From the NCBI GenBank assembly GCA_045657665.1, contig JAZOTN010000037.1, positions 62,001 through 126,000 of the forward strand: a stretch of 64,000 nucleotides of DNA, read 5' to 3'. Each line of letters opens with the position of its first letter. Within the stretch, counting starts at the first letter, position 1. Source of the stretch: RUG12461 sp045657665. Lineage in GTDB: Bacteria; Bacillota; Clostridia; Lachnospirales; Lachnospiraceae. Under the pieces are notes generated by a model. That model saw nothing but the letters and a program-made list of their open reading frames with translations, did no database searches and had not been told where the DNA came from. Positions 24,680 to 33,085 of this stretch are shown one piece after another. Both the position numbers and the translations under genes were made by a program.

Positions 24680-25161
24680 GTTCTTTCTCCTTTTTTCTCA
24701 TTCTGGCACTGCAGAAGAACTGCGGGATCCGAAAGCAGCTCCGTGACCGTTTCACTGGCGGAACCGATCAGAGCGTCTGTTTCGGAGATAGACTCCATTT
24801 CCTCCCAGGTGGATGCGTGGGAGAACCGGAGCCAGCGGTTTTCCACAGAGAGCGTGGTATGTGTTTCCGGTAAGCATAAGTCTATCACAGCAGGACGCAT
24901 GGCGTCCAGACGTATTTTTTCCGAGCCGCCGTGCTGGTAGCTGACGAGGATCTCCATCGGTTCCGGATAGGACGGCAGCGGCGTTCCGAGGATCATCGGG
25001 TTTAAGATCCTCGTGTCTTTGATTGTGTCTGCACCGACGCCGCTTAATGCGGAAACCAGTGCAAGTCTTACAGAAGCGTTTCTCTGGATCAGAGAACGAA
25101 AAAGATATGCATTGTTTAAAGACACCGGAAGACTTCCGGTGCAGGAATGAGAAATTGACAT
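24661..25161 (-). CDS. Protein of unknown function upstream of cyclophilin
   Basis: 166 aa, with AAAGGGG before its ATG. I do not recognise the family. It has no clear signal peptide, membrane span or metal motif. The middle (PVILG-like ILNPMILGTPLPSYPEPMEILVSYQ) is Pro-rich, and the C-terminal third is acidic. The 19-base overlap with the cyclophilin start and the good ribosome site argue for a real gene; base composition is like its neighbours. Function cannot be assigned. Confidence 0.6.
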   Translation of the reverse strand: MSISHSCTGSLPVSLNNAYLFRSLIQRNASVRLALVSALSGVGADTIKDTRILNPMILGTPLPSYPEPMEILVSYQHGGSEKIRLDAMRPAVIDLCLPETHTTLSVENRWLRFSHASTWEEMESISETDALIGSASETVTELLSDPAVLLQCQNEKKGERTWQIRS

Positions 25162-25352
25162 AAAACCCCTTTCAAAAAATAAATTTAGATTTAAATAGTT
25201 AGTTTATGATGGGAAAACGACGATTTAATCAGTCTTTCCTTAGAATTGTGATGGATTGTGATCTGATGCTGAAATCGAGCGTGACAAAAATGAAAACAGA
25301 AACAGATGAAATCATAGCATGCCGGATGGAAAGTTGCAACAGGAAAAATAAA

Positions 25353-25368
25353 GTCGAAATATTTCGAC
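25353..25368. promoter_or_regulatory. Perfect 16-bp palindrome, possible operator
   Basis: GTCGAAATATTTCGAC is fully self-complementary and stands in an otherwise AT-rich 234-base gap (25162-25395) between the hybrid kinase stop and the minus-strand unknown gene. No T-run makes it a terminator. It is the right size for a dimeric repressor, about 190 bases upstream of the unknown gene's start. The rest of this gap shows nothing I can name. Confidence 0.4.
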
Positions 25369-25395
25369 AATAACAAAAAGAGAATCGCTGATGTG

Positions 25396-28032
25396 CTATC
25401 GCGGGAGAAACTCCAGAATGTCACTGTTATCGGGAATGGTTTCATCGGCAGATATGCCTGTGGAGCGGATCGCCTGAACGATCTTCTGATATCCGAGGAG
25501 CATGGCCTTGTGTTCCTCCCAAAGGATACCCGCGGTTTCCGAGGCGGCTGCCGATTCAAGCTTTGCTGCAGCATTTCCGATCTCATCCGCGCCGATCGTT
25601 CTGGAGGTGCTTTTTAAGGAATGAACAAGGATCTCATAGTTTTTCCAGTCCTTCTCATCGAAATAACGGGCCAGATCCCGGATCCGCTCTTCCGATGTCT
25701 GCACATAATCTATCAAAAGAGTCCGGTACAGACCGTCATCGTCCTGGCAGTAGGAGAGACCTGTCTCGGTATGTACCCCTGCCGCATCAAGGATTTCATA
25801 AGCGGTTTTTTCCGTATCTGTTTTTTTCGAGGCTCCGGCTTCCTGTCCGGACGGCGTATTCTCTGTGACTTTTACTTTATCCTCCGGGAGATATTTCACC
25901 AGCATTTTTCTCAGCGCACGGCTGTCGATAGGCTTGGAGAGGTAGTCTGTGAACCCTTCCTCAAGATAGCGTTCTTTTGCGCCTGCGATCGCATCCGCGG
26001 TGAGACAGATGATCGGTGTATGCTTATATGCGCCGCCGCTTTTCCGGATCTGCTGCATGGTCTCCGTTCCGTCCATGACCGGCATGCGCTGGTCCATCAG
26101 GATCAGGTCATATTGCGTCCATTCTGTCATGCTGATCGCTTCGGAACCGCTGCCGGCCGTATCGATCTTCATTTCCGTATCACGAAGAAGCCCCGTTACA
26201 ACGGAGAGGTTCATGCTGGTATCATCAACGACCAGGATCTGCGCTTCCGGTGCAACAAATAGCGTTTCCGGAACGCTGGTCTTATCCATGTTCTTTTCAA
26301 ATTTCTTACGGAAATTTCCGACCGGTTCAGTCGAAACAACTTTTTGCGGAATACAGAGTGAAAAGACGGAACCTTTTCCGTATTCGCTTTCCACGGAAAC
26401 AGTGCCTCCCATCATTTCAAGAAGATGTTTTGTGATGGCAAGACCGAGTCCTGTTCCTTCCACGGTACTGTTCTGTTTCAGATCCATCCTTTCGAACTTG
26501 TCGAACAGTCTTCCGAGATCTTCTTTCCGGATGCCGATGCCGGTGTCTTCTACCTTGATGCGGAGCGTGATCATCTGATCTACCCGGTAGTTACCTCCGG
26601 CTTCGCCCCGGATCGTAAGGGATACGCTTCCTTTTTTCGTATATTTCACTGCGTTGTTCAGGATGTTGGTAATGATCTGTCTGAGGCGGAGCTCATCGCC
26701 GAAAAGACTGTCCGGAAGCGATGGGTCCACCTCGACCAGGAAGTCGAGATTCTTGGATCTGGCTTTGAAGTAAACCATGTTGCTCACATCGTTGAGAACG
26801 GAGCTGAGCTGATAGGAGTCTTCCTGAAGTTCCATCTTGCCGGCCTCGATCTTGGAAAAATCCAGAATGTCATTGATGATCGAGAGAAGGTTGTGTCCGG
26901 CGCTGTCAACGTTTCCGGCATATTTGGTAATGCTTGAGAAGATATCCCGGATCGCATCCGGATTTTCGGGGAGAGCGTCTCTTGCCTGCATACTCTCATT
27001 CAGGATCATTTCGTTCATTCCGAGCACGGCGTTGATCGGGGTGCGGATCTCATGGCTCATATTTGCGAGGAACTCGCTTTTCGCGGCATTGGACTGCTCG
27101 GCTACGCTTTTCTCTTCGAGAAGCATATGGTTTTCTGCCAGCTTTTGATGGAAATAGACGATCAGGACGACTGCCAGGGCAAAGAGCGAAAGGACGACAG
27201 CACCGCAAAAGAGAATAACCGGAAGGATATCATAAACGCTTGTATCGGAGGAACCATTGAGTCCTTCTGTGAGTACATCCCTCACCCAGCATCCGAACAG
27301 GATACCGGTGATAGATACGGTGAGCACGATGGCTCCGTAAGCGATCTTCAGGATGTTTTGCAACTTTTTGTCGATCAGCATTTTTTCGTCGCTCTTGTCC
27401 CATTTGTAAGTGCGCCCGATGGCCCAGACAAGGATCAGGAAGCTGAAACTGTTCAGGAACGAAAAGAGGTAATAGAAATTCCAGACCCATCCGTCAAAGC
27501 AGGAAAAAGTCCACATGCCGTATTCGGTGAGAACATAGAAGAGTACGGCGACATAAATATAAGAGGGCTTTGTTCCCGGTGTGCGGTATTTGAACCGGTA
27601 TACTATTCCCTGGACGGCAAAAACCGCTATAAAAGTGGTGATCACGACCTGGTAGACTGTGTTGATGATCCCGCCGTATTGAAGATACAGGGTCAGCTGC
27701 CAGATATTGAGGGGGATCGGAAGGAGCATGAGGACATGGAAATACCGGCGTTCCTGATCCTTTTTCAGATAGATTAAAAGCAGCAGAATGATAAAGAAAG
27801 CAATATTCCACCCCATATATGTCAGGAATTCGGAAGTGCTGGGAGTATTTCCCATGATGATGATGTAGGCGGTCCAGAAGTAGCTGCTCAAAAGATTTGC
27901 AAGGAAGAAAGCGCCCGCAAAAAGCCAGACGCGCTGCCTTGTGCTGATATAGCGAAACATAACGATCAGCAGGGAAAAGATGATCGCGAGAAGCTGAACG
28001 ATATTTTCGAGATATTCCATCAATATTTCCAT
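25396..28032 (-). CDS. Membrane hybrid sensor histidine kinase (HisKA-HATPase-REC-Hpt)
   Basis: 878 aa. About eight to nine membrane helices fill residues 1-305 with little extracytoplasmic sequence, so it senses something in or near the membrane. Then HisKA with phospho-His327 (NMSHEIRTPINAVLGMNEMI), HATPase (ITNILNNAVKYTKKG, DTGIGI, GTGLGLAI), receiver (LVVDDTSMN, LILMDQRMPVMDG, SKPID) and Hpt (VHSLKSTSRTIGA). All phosphorelay residues are present. No DNA-binding partner is adjacent. It is a paralogue in design of the kinases at 1 and 43888. It diverges from clpB across a CIRCE-containing gap. Confidence 0.94.
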   Translation of the reverse strand: MEILMEYLENIVQLLAIIFSLLIVMFRYISTRQRVWLFAGAFFLANLLSSYFWTAYIIIMGNTPSTSEFLTYMGWNIAFFIILLLLIYLKKDQERRYFHVLMLLPIPLNIWQLTLYLQYGGIINTVYQVVITTFIAVFAVQGIVYRFKYRTPGTKPSYIYVAVLFYVLTEYGMWTFSCFDGWVWNFYYLFSFLNSFSFLILVWAIGRTYKWDKSDEKMLIDKKLQNILKIAYGAIVLTVSITGILFGCWVRDVLTEGLNGSSDTSVYDILPVILFCGAVVLSLFALAVVLIVYFHQKLAENHMLLEEKSVAEQSNAAKSEFLANMSHEIRTPINAVLGMNEMILNESMQARDALPENPDAIRDIFSSITKYAGNVDSAGHNLLSIINDILDFSKIEAGKMELQEDSYQLSSVLNDVSNMVYFKARSKNLDFLVEVDPSLPDSLFGDELRLRQIITNILNNAVKYTKKGSVSLTIRGEAGGNYRVDQMITLRIKVEDTGIGIRKEDLGRLFDKFERMDLKQNSTVEGTGLGLAITKHLLEMMGGTVSVESEYGKGSVFSLCIPQKVVSTEPVGNFRKKFEKNMDKTSVPETLFVAPEAQILVVDDTSMNLSVVTGLLRDTEMKIDTAGSGSEAISMTEWTQYDLILMDQRMPVMDGTETMQQIRKSGGAYKHTPIICLTADAIAGAKERYLEEGFTDYLSKPIDSRALRKMLVKYLPEDKVKVTENTPSGQEAGASKKTDTEKTAYEILDAAGVHTETGLSYCQDDDGLYRTLLIDYVQTSEERIRDLARYFDEKDWKNYEILVHSLKSTSRTIGADEIGNAAAKLESAAASETAGILWEEHKAMLLGYQKIVQAIRSTGISADETIPDNSDILEFLPR

Positions 28033-28112
28033 AGATCGATTACCTTAAAACTCAATATCCAATACGCGTCAATCGTACCATAAATTTGAAGAAAAAAAAA
28101 CATTTTTGTTCA

Positions 28113-28139
28113 TTAGCACTCACCTATTGACAGTGCTAA
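28113..28139 (+). promoter_or_regulatory. CIRCE operator (HrcA site) of clpB
   Basis: TTAGCACTC (28113-28121), 9-base spacer, CAGTGCTAA (28131-28139); one mismatch from the CIRCE consensus TTAGCACTC-N9-GAGTGCTAA. It overlaps the -35 box, so HrcA binding would block RNA polymerase and heat shock would release it. Confidence 0.88.
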
Positions 28140-28155
28140 CAAATCGTGCTATAAC
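28127..28155 (+). promoter_or_regulatory. Sigma-A promoter of clpB
   Basis: Perfect -35 TTGACA (28127-28132), 17-base spacer, extended -10 TGCTATAAC ending at 28155. The start near 28162 leaves a short leader with AAGGAGGTGA before the ATG at 28196. Confidence 0.88.
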
Positions 28156-28195
28156 TTATTTTAATGATGAGAAAGTGTATGAAGGAGGTGATTCC

Positions 28196-30781
28196 ATGAA
28201 TATTCAGAAATTCACGCAAAAATCCATTGAGGCCGTTCAGGGCTGTGAAAAGATCGCGCTTGAATACGGGAATCAGGAGATTGAAGAGGAACATTTTCTG
28301 GTAGCGTTGCTTCGGCAGGAAAACGGACTGATCCCAAAACTCCTGGAGAAAATGGGAATAGCCGTTCCCGATTTCCTTGGGGCGGTGGAACAGAAGATCG
28401 CATCCCGCCCGAAGGTACAGGGGGGACATCCATACGTCGGTGCGGATCTGAATAAAGCACTTATCAATGCCGAAGATATCGCAAAGCACATGGGCGATGA
28501 TTATGTATCCGTGGAACACCTTTTCCTTTCGGTGATCAAATATCCGAATAAGGCTGTGAAGGACCTGTTCCATGCGTACGGCATCACACGAGACAGCTTT
28601 CTTTCGGCCCTCTCCACAGTACGCGGCAATCAGCGCGTGACCTCGGACAATCCGGAAGCCACCTACGATACGCTTGAAAAGTACGGCTATGACATGGTGC
28701 AACGGGCACGGGAACAAAAGCTGGATCCCGTGATCGGCAGGGATGAGGAGATCCGGAACGCGGTCCGCATCCTTTCCCGGAAGACGAAGAACAACCCCGT
28801 ACTGATCGGAGAACCGGGTGTAGGAAAAACCGCAGTCGTGGAAGGCCTTGCACAGCGGATCGTGAAGGGCGATGTTCCGGAAGGCCTGAAGGATAAAAAG
28901 CTGTTTGCGCTTGATATGGGGGCGCTTGTTGCCGGCGCAAAGTACCGGGGTGAATTCGAGGAGCGGCTGAAAGCCGTGCTCGATGAGATCAAGGCATCGG
29001 ACGGTGAGATCATCCTGTTTATCGATGAGCTTCATACGATCGTGGGTGCGGGAAAAACGGACGGCGCGATGGATGCCGGGCAGCTTTTAAAGCCCATGCT
29101 GGCAAGAGGCGAGCTTCATTGTATCGGTGCGACGACACTGGATGAATACCGTGAATACATCGAGAAGGACGCGGCTCTGGAACGTCGTTTCCAGCCGGTG
29201 ATGGTGGATGAGCCGACCGTGGAGGAGACAGTTTCGATCCTCCGGGGTTTAAAGGAACGGTATGAGGTATACCACGGCGTCAAGATTACGGACTCTGCAC
29301 TTGTTTCCGCGGCAACGCTGTCCGACCGCTATATCAGTGAGCGTTTCCTGCCGGATAAGGCGATCGATCTCGTGGATGAGGCATGCGCGCTGATCAAGAC
29401 AGAACTGGACTCCATGCCGACGGAACTTGACGAGCTGAACCGGAAGGTCATGCAGATGGAGATCGAGGTTACGGCGCTGAAAAAAGAAGAGGATGCCCTG
29501 AGCAAAGAGCGTCTTCAGGAGCTGGAAAAAGATCTGGCGGAGCAGAGGGATCTTTTCCAGGAGAAAAAGGCGCAGTGGGACAACGAAAAAGAAAGCGTTG
29601 AGCATGTACAGAAGATCCGTGAGGAGCTGGATAATGTCCGCAAGGAGATCCAGTCGGCGGAGCAGAATTATGATCTTGACAAAGCGGCGGAACTGAAATA
29701 CGGGAAGCTCCCGCAGCTGGAAAAAGAGCTGTCGGAAAAAGAGGATCTTATCCGGAATGAAGATCTTTCTCTTGTTCGGCAGGCGGTGACAGAGGATGAG
29801 ATCGCGAAGATCATCAGTCGTTGGACAGGCATTCCGGTAGCAAAGCTCACAGAGAGTGAAAGGAACAAAACGCTGCACCTTGATGAGGAGCTGCATAAGC
29901 GTGTGATCGGACAGGATGAAGCGGTTGAGAAAGTGACAGAGTCCATCATCCGTTCCCGTGCCGGGATCAAGGATCCCGGAAAGCCCATCGGTTCGTTCCT
30001 GTTCCTCGGTCCCACCGGTGTCGGAAAGACCGAGCTGGCAAAGACGATCGCTGCAGCGCTTTTTGATGATGAGAATAACATTGTCCGTCTCGATATGACG
30101 GAGTATATGGAAAAGTATTCCGTATCACGCCTCATCGGAGCGCCTCCGGGATACGTCGGGTATGAAGAGGGAGGACAGCTTACGGAAGCGGTACGCAGAA
30201 AACCCTATTCCGTCGTGCTTTTTGATGAGGTAGAGAAAGCGCATCCGGATGTATTCAATGTTCTTCTTCAGGTGCTGGATGACGGACGCATCACGGATTC
30301 ACAGGGCCGTACTGTGGACTTCAAGAACACGATCATCATTTTAACGAGCAACATAGGATCTGAGGAGCTTCTGGAAGGGATCGATGAAGATGGCAATATC
30401 AGCAGCGAAGCAGAAGAAGATGTGATGGACGAGCTTCGTTCGAGCTTCCGGCCGGAGTTTCTGAACCGTCTGGATGAGATCATCCTCTTTAAGCCCCTGA
30501 CGAAGGATAATATCGGAAATATCGTAAAGCTGCTTGTGACGGATCTGAACAGGAGGCTTGCTGCCCGGCAGATCAAGGTGGAACTGACTCCCGAAGCGGA
30601 GAGCTTTGTGGTTGACCAGGGATACGATCCTGTATATGGTGCAAGACCTCTTAAGCGCTACCTCCAGAAGAGTGTGGAAACGCTTTCCGCAAGGCTGATC
30701 CTTTCCGGTGAAGTGAATGAAGGCGATACCGTGCTGCTTTCGGTGAAAGACGGAACGCTCACAGCCGGGAAGAAAAACTGA
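28196..30781 (+). CDS. clpB: ATP-dependent disaggregase ClpB
   Basis: 861 aa from the ATG after AAGGAGGTGA; the reading frame goes further upstream but through the promoter. Domains: Clp N-domain repeats (about 1-145), AAA1 with GEPGVGKTA near residue 205, a long Glu/Lys-rich coiled-coil middle domain (about 400-530) typical of ClpB rather than ClpA, AAA2 with GPTGVGKTEL near 605, and the C-terminal GARPLKRYLQ. It rescues aggregated proteins with DnaK. The CIRCE operator shows HrcA heat-shock control. Confidence 0.95.
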   Translation: MNIQKFTQKSIEAVQGCEKIALEYGNQEIEEEHFLVALLRQENGLIPKLLEKMGIAVPDFLGAVEQKIASRPKVQGGHPYVGADLNKALINAEDIAKHMGDDYVSVEHLFLSVIKYPNKAVKDLFHAYGITRDSFLSALSTVRGNQRVTSDNPEATYDTLEKYGYDMVQRAREQKLDPVIGRDEEIRNAVRILSRKTKNNPVLIGEPGVGKTAVVEGLAQRIVKGDVPEGLKDKKLFALDMGALVAGAKYRGEFEERLKAVLDEIKASDGEIILFIDELHTIVGAGKTDGAMDAGQLLKPMLARGELHCIGATTLDEYREYIEKDAALERRFQPVMVDEPTVEETVSILRGLKERYEVYHGVKITDSALVSAATLSDRYISERFLPDKAIDLVDEACALIKTELDSMPTELDELNRKVMQMEIEVTALKKEEDALSKERLQELEKDLAEQRDLFQEKKAQWDNEKESVEHVQKIREELDNVRKEIQSAEQNYDLDKAAELKYGKLPQLEKELSEKEDLIRNEDLSLVRQAVTEDEIAKIISRWTGIPVAKLTESERNKTLHLDEELHKRVIGQDEAVEKVTESIIRSRAGIKDPGKPIGSFLFLGPTGVGKTELAKTIAAALFDDENNIVRLDMTEYMEKYSVSRLIGAPPGYVGYEEGGQLTEAVRRKPYSVVLFDEVEKAHPDVFNVLLQVLDDGRITDSQGRTVDFKNTIIILTSNIGSEELLEGIDEDGNISSEAEEDVMDELRSSFRPEFLNRLDEIILFKPLTKDNIGNIVKLLVTDLNRRLAARQIKVELTPEAESFVVDQGYDPVYGARPLKRYLQKSVETLSARLILSGEVNEGDTVLLSVKDGTLTAGKKN

Positions 30782-30784
30782 CGA

Positions 30785-30812
30785 TTACATTTCCGGTAAG
30801 ATGTGATACAAT
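30785..30812 (+). promoter_or_regulatory. Promoter of the trpB-like gene
   Basis: -35 TTACAT (30785-30790), 16-base spacer, extended -10 TGATACAAT ending at 30812. Start near 30819, about 85 bases before the ATG at 30905, placing the hairpins below in the leader. Confidence 0.6.
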
Positions 30813-30817
30813 AGAGA

Positions 30818-30877
30818 CTGTCGTACGGACAGGCTGGCATATACAGGCCGGCTGCCGTTGCGGCAGTCTCTGTTTTT
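30818..30877 (+). terminator. Structured leader ending in a terminator-like hairpin before trpB
   Basis: CTGTC/GACAG, then a GGCTGGC/GCCGGCT stem with G-U pairs, then CTGCCG-TTG-CGGCAG (30852-30866) followed by TCTCTGTTTTT. AGAGACTG at 30813-30820 can also pair with CAGTCTCT at 30865-30872. It may simply end clpB transcription, or act as an attenuator for the gene downstream; the alternative pairings favour neither alone. Confidence 0.6.
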
Positions 30878-30904
30878 AAGTTTTCGTTTTTCTAAGGAGG
30901 AACT

Positions 30905-32278
30905 ATGAGCAACTCAACCATCCCTTACAAAATCTATCTCAGCGAGGGGGAAATGCCGAAAGCCTGGTATAACCTGCGCGCGGACATGAAGAATAAACCG
31001 GCACCGCTGCTGAATCCCGGAACACTGAAGCCTCTTTCGGCAGAGGAACTTTCCGGAGTTTTCTGCGAAGAGCTCGTAAGGCAGGAGCTTGACGATACGA
31101 CAGCAGACATCGAGATCCCGGAGGAGATCCGGAGCTTTTACAAGATGTACCGTCCGTCGCCGCTTGTCCGGGCGTACTGCCTGGAAGAAAAGCTGGGAAC
31201 ACCCGCGAAGATCTATTATAAATTCGAGGGCAACAACACCAGCGGCAGCCACAAGCTCAATTCCGCCATTGCCCAGGCATATTATGCAAAGAAGCAGGGC
31301 CTTAAGGGCGTGACGACGGAGACCGGAGCAGGACAGTGGGGTACAGCGCTTTCGATGGCATGTTCCTATTTTGATCTGGACTGCAAGGTGTTCATGGTGA
31401 AATGCTCCTACGAGCAGAAACCTTTCCGCAGAGAGGTGATGAGGACTTACGGAGCTTCTGTGGTTCCGTCTCCGTCCGAGACCACTGAGGTCGGCAAAAA
31501 GATCCTTGCAGAGCATCCCGGTACGACGGGAAGTCTTGGATGCGCGATCTCTGAGGCGGTGGAAGTAGCGACGAAAAACCCGGGATACCGTTATGTGCTC
31601 GGAAGTGTCCTGAATCAGGTGCTTCTTCATCAGTCTGTGATCGGCCTGGAGAGCAAGATCGCAATGGATAAGTACGGTATCCATCCGGATCTGGTCATCG
31701 GTTGTGCCGGAGGCGGATCAAATCTCGGCGGTCTCATCGCACCCTTTATGAGAGAAAAGCTCCGCGGCGAAGCGGATTATCGTATCATTGCAGTGGAACC
31801 GGCATCCTGCCCGAGTTTTACAAGAGGCACCTTTGCGTATGATTTCTGCGACACCGGTATGATCTGCCCGCTGGCAAAGATGTACACCCTCGGCAGCAGC
31901 TTCATTCCGTCTGCAAATCATGCCGGCGGACTTCGCTTCCACGGAATGAGCACGACACTTTCCCAGCTTTATCATGACGGCTACATGGAGGCGGTCAGCG
32001 TCGAGCAGACCTCGGTATTCGAAGCGGCGCAGCAGTTCGCAAGGATCGAGGGGATCCTTCCGGCACCGGAAAGCTCTCACGCGATCCGCGTTGCGATCGA
32101 TGAGGCATTAAAGTGCAAGGAGACCGGCGAAGAAAAGACCATCCTGTTCGGCCTTACCGGAACCGGGTATTTTGACCTTGTTGCCTATGAGAAGTTCCAT
32201 AACGGTGAAATGACGGATATCATTCCGACGGATGATGACATCCTTAAGTCCGTTTCGCGTCTTCCGAAGGTGGAGTAA
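30905..32278 (+). CDS. trpB: TrpB2-type tryptophan synthase beta chain
   Basis: 457 aa, longer than classical TrpB (about 400) and with the TrpB2 N-terminal extension (YNLRADM near residue 22). The PLP lysine is Lys117 in NTSGSHKLNSA; ETGAGQWGTALS and GCAGGGSNLGG bind substrate and PLP phosphate. TrpB2 enzymes join indole and serine to tryptophan without needing a tightly bound TrpA, often to salvage indole. No other trp gene is nearby. Ribosome site TAAGGAGG. It sits behind its own promoter and a structured leader. Confidence 0.93.
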   Translation: MSNSTIPYKIYLSEGEMPKAWYNLRADMKNKPAPLLNPGTLKPLSAEELSGVFCEELVRQELDDTTADIEIPEEIRSFYKMYRPSPLVRAYCLEEKLGTPAKIYYKFEGNNTSGSHKLNSAIAQAYYAKKQGLKGVTTETGAGQWGTALSMACSYFDLDCKVFMVKCSYEQKPFRREVMRTYGASVVPSPSETTEVGKKILAEHPGTTGSLGCAISEAVEVATKNPGYRYVLGSVLNQVLLHQSVIGLESKIAMDKYGIHPDLVIGCAGGGSNLGGLIAPFMREKLRGEADYRIIAVEPASCPSFTRGTFAYDFCDTGMICPLAKMYTLGSSFIPSANHAGGLRFHGMSTTLSQLYHDGYMEAVSVEQTSVFEAAQQFARIEGILPAPESSHAIRVAIDEALKCKETGEEKTILFGLTGTGYFDLVAYEKFHNGEMTDIIPTDDDILKSVSRLPKVE

Positions 32279-32288
32279 AAGGAGATCC

Positions 32289-32915
32289 ATGGATTATCAG
32301 GAAGAAACATTAAAAGAGTTTTTGGATGCAACCGCCTCCTCTGCGCCGACACCCGGCGGAGGAGGCGTATCCGCATATGCGGCTGCACTTGGAATGGCGC
32401 TTTCCGATATGGTGGGGAGCCTTACGGTTGGCAAACAAAAATATGCGGATGTGGAAGAGGAGATCCTTAATCTGAAAGAGAAGGCAAAGGTGCTGGAGGA
32501 GGAGCTCCTTGCGCTTGTTTCCGAGGATGCAAAGGCTTTTGCACCGCTCGCCGATGCGTATCGTCTTCCGAAGGAAACGGAAGAAGAACGGCGGCATAAG
32601 GATGAGGTGATGGAGGAATGCCTCCTTGCCGCGGCAGAGGTTCCTCTCCGGATCATGGAAAAGTGCTGCAGCGCGATCGAGCTCGCTGAAGAATTTGCAA
32701 AAAAAGGGAGCAGGCTTGCGCTCAGTGACGCAGGGGTTTCGGCGGCGCTCCTTGGCGGCGCCCTGAAAGGAGCATCCCTCAATGTATTTATCAATACGGC
32801 AGCGATGAAGAACCGCGAGGTCGCAGAGAACCTTAATAATCGGGCGAACACTATGTTGAACGCTTATGTCCCACGGGCAGATGCTGTATTTGATCTTGTA
32901 AAGTCTGAGCTATAG
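32289..32915 (+). CDS. fchA: Formimidoyltetrahydrofolate cyclodeaminase-like protein (FTCD/FchA family)
   Basis: 208 aa from ATG 32289 with AAAGGAG upstream; the extra codons back to 32232 overlap trpB and are rejected. PTPGGGGVSAYAAALGMAL is the family opening, and the rest is an all-helical cyclodeaminase fold with AALLGGALKGASLNVFIN. The enzyme converts 5-formimino-THF to methenyl-THF and ammonia. folD, which interconverts methenyl- and methylene-THF, follows after an inverted repeat, so the pair forms a one-carbon module. Confidence 0.9.
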   Translation: MDYQEETLKEFLDATASSAPTPGGGGVSAYAAALGMALSDMVGSLTVGKQKYADVEEEILNLKEKAKVLEEELLALVSEDAKAFAPLADAYRLPKETEEERRHKDEVMEECLLAAAEVPLRIMEKCCSAIELAEEFAKKGSRLALSDAGVSAALLGGALKGASLNVFINTAAMKNREVAENLNNRANTMLNAYVPRADAVFDLVKSEL

Positions 32916-32916
32916 A

Positions 32917-33010
32917 GCAACATGGAAGGACATCCAAAAACGTTCACGATTCGGCGCTGAAAAGATGCGCCTGCATATGTTCACTTATTTTGGATGTCTT
33001 TCCATGTTGC
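32917..33010. repeat. Long inverted repeat between fchA and folD
   Basis: Left arm 32917-32939 (GCAACATGGAAGGACATCC...) and right arm 32988-33010 match over 23 bases with one G-U-compatible difference. The 48-base loop contains a second stem GGCGC/GCGCC. The element begins right after the fchA stop. Downstream, ATGCGC-tccag-GCGCAT (about 33054-33070) forms a separate small hairpin next to the folD ribosome site. No T-run follows the large stem. Confidence 0.85.
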
Positions 33011-33085
33011 AAGTTCGACGTAAAAAACCATGATGCATATGGAATAGGCGATCATGCGCTCCAGGCGCATCAGCAAGGAGGTTCC

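Noticed and set aside
30813..30880. T-box leader for the trpB-like gene
   Set aside because: No specifier loop or conserved T-box sequence is present and the leader is far too short.
33011..33085. Tetrahydrofolate riboswitch before folD
   Set aside because: The leader is short and I cannot match the conserved THF riboswitch core; only a simple ATGCGC/GCGCAT hairpin is visible.
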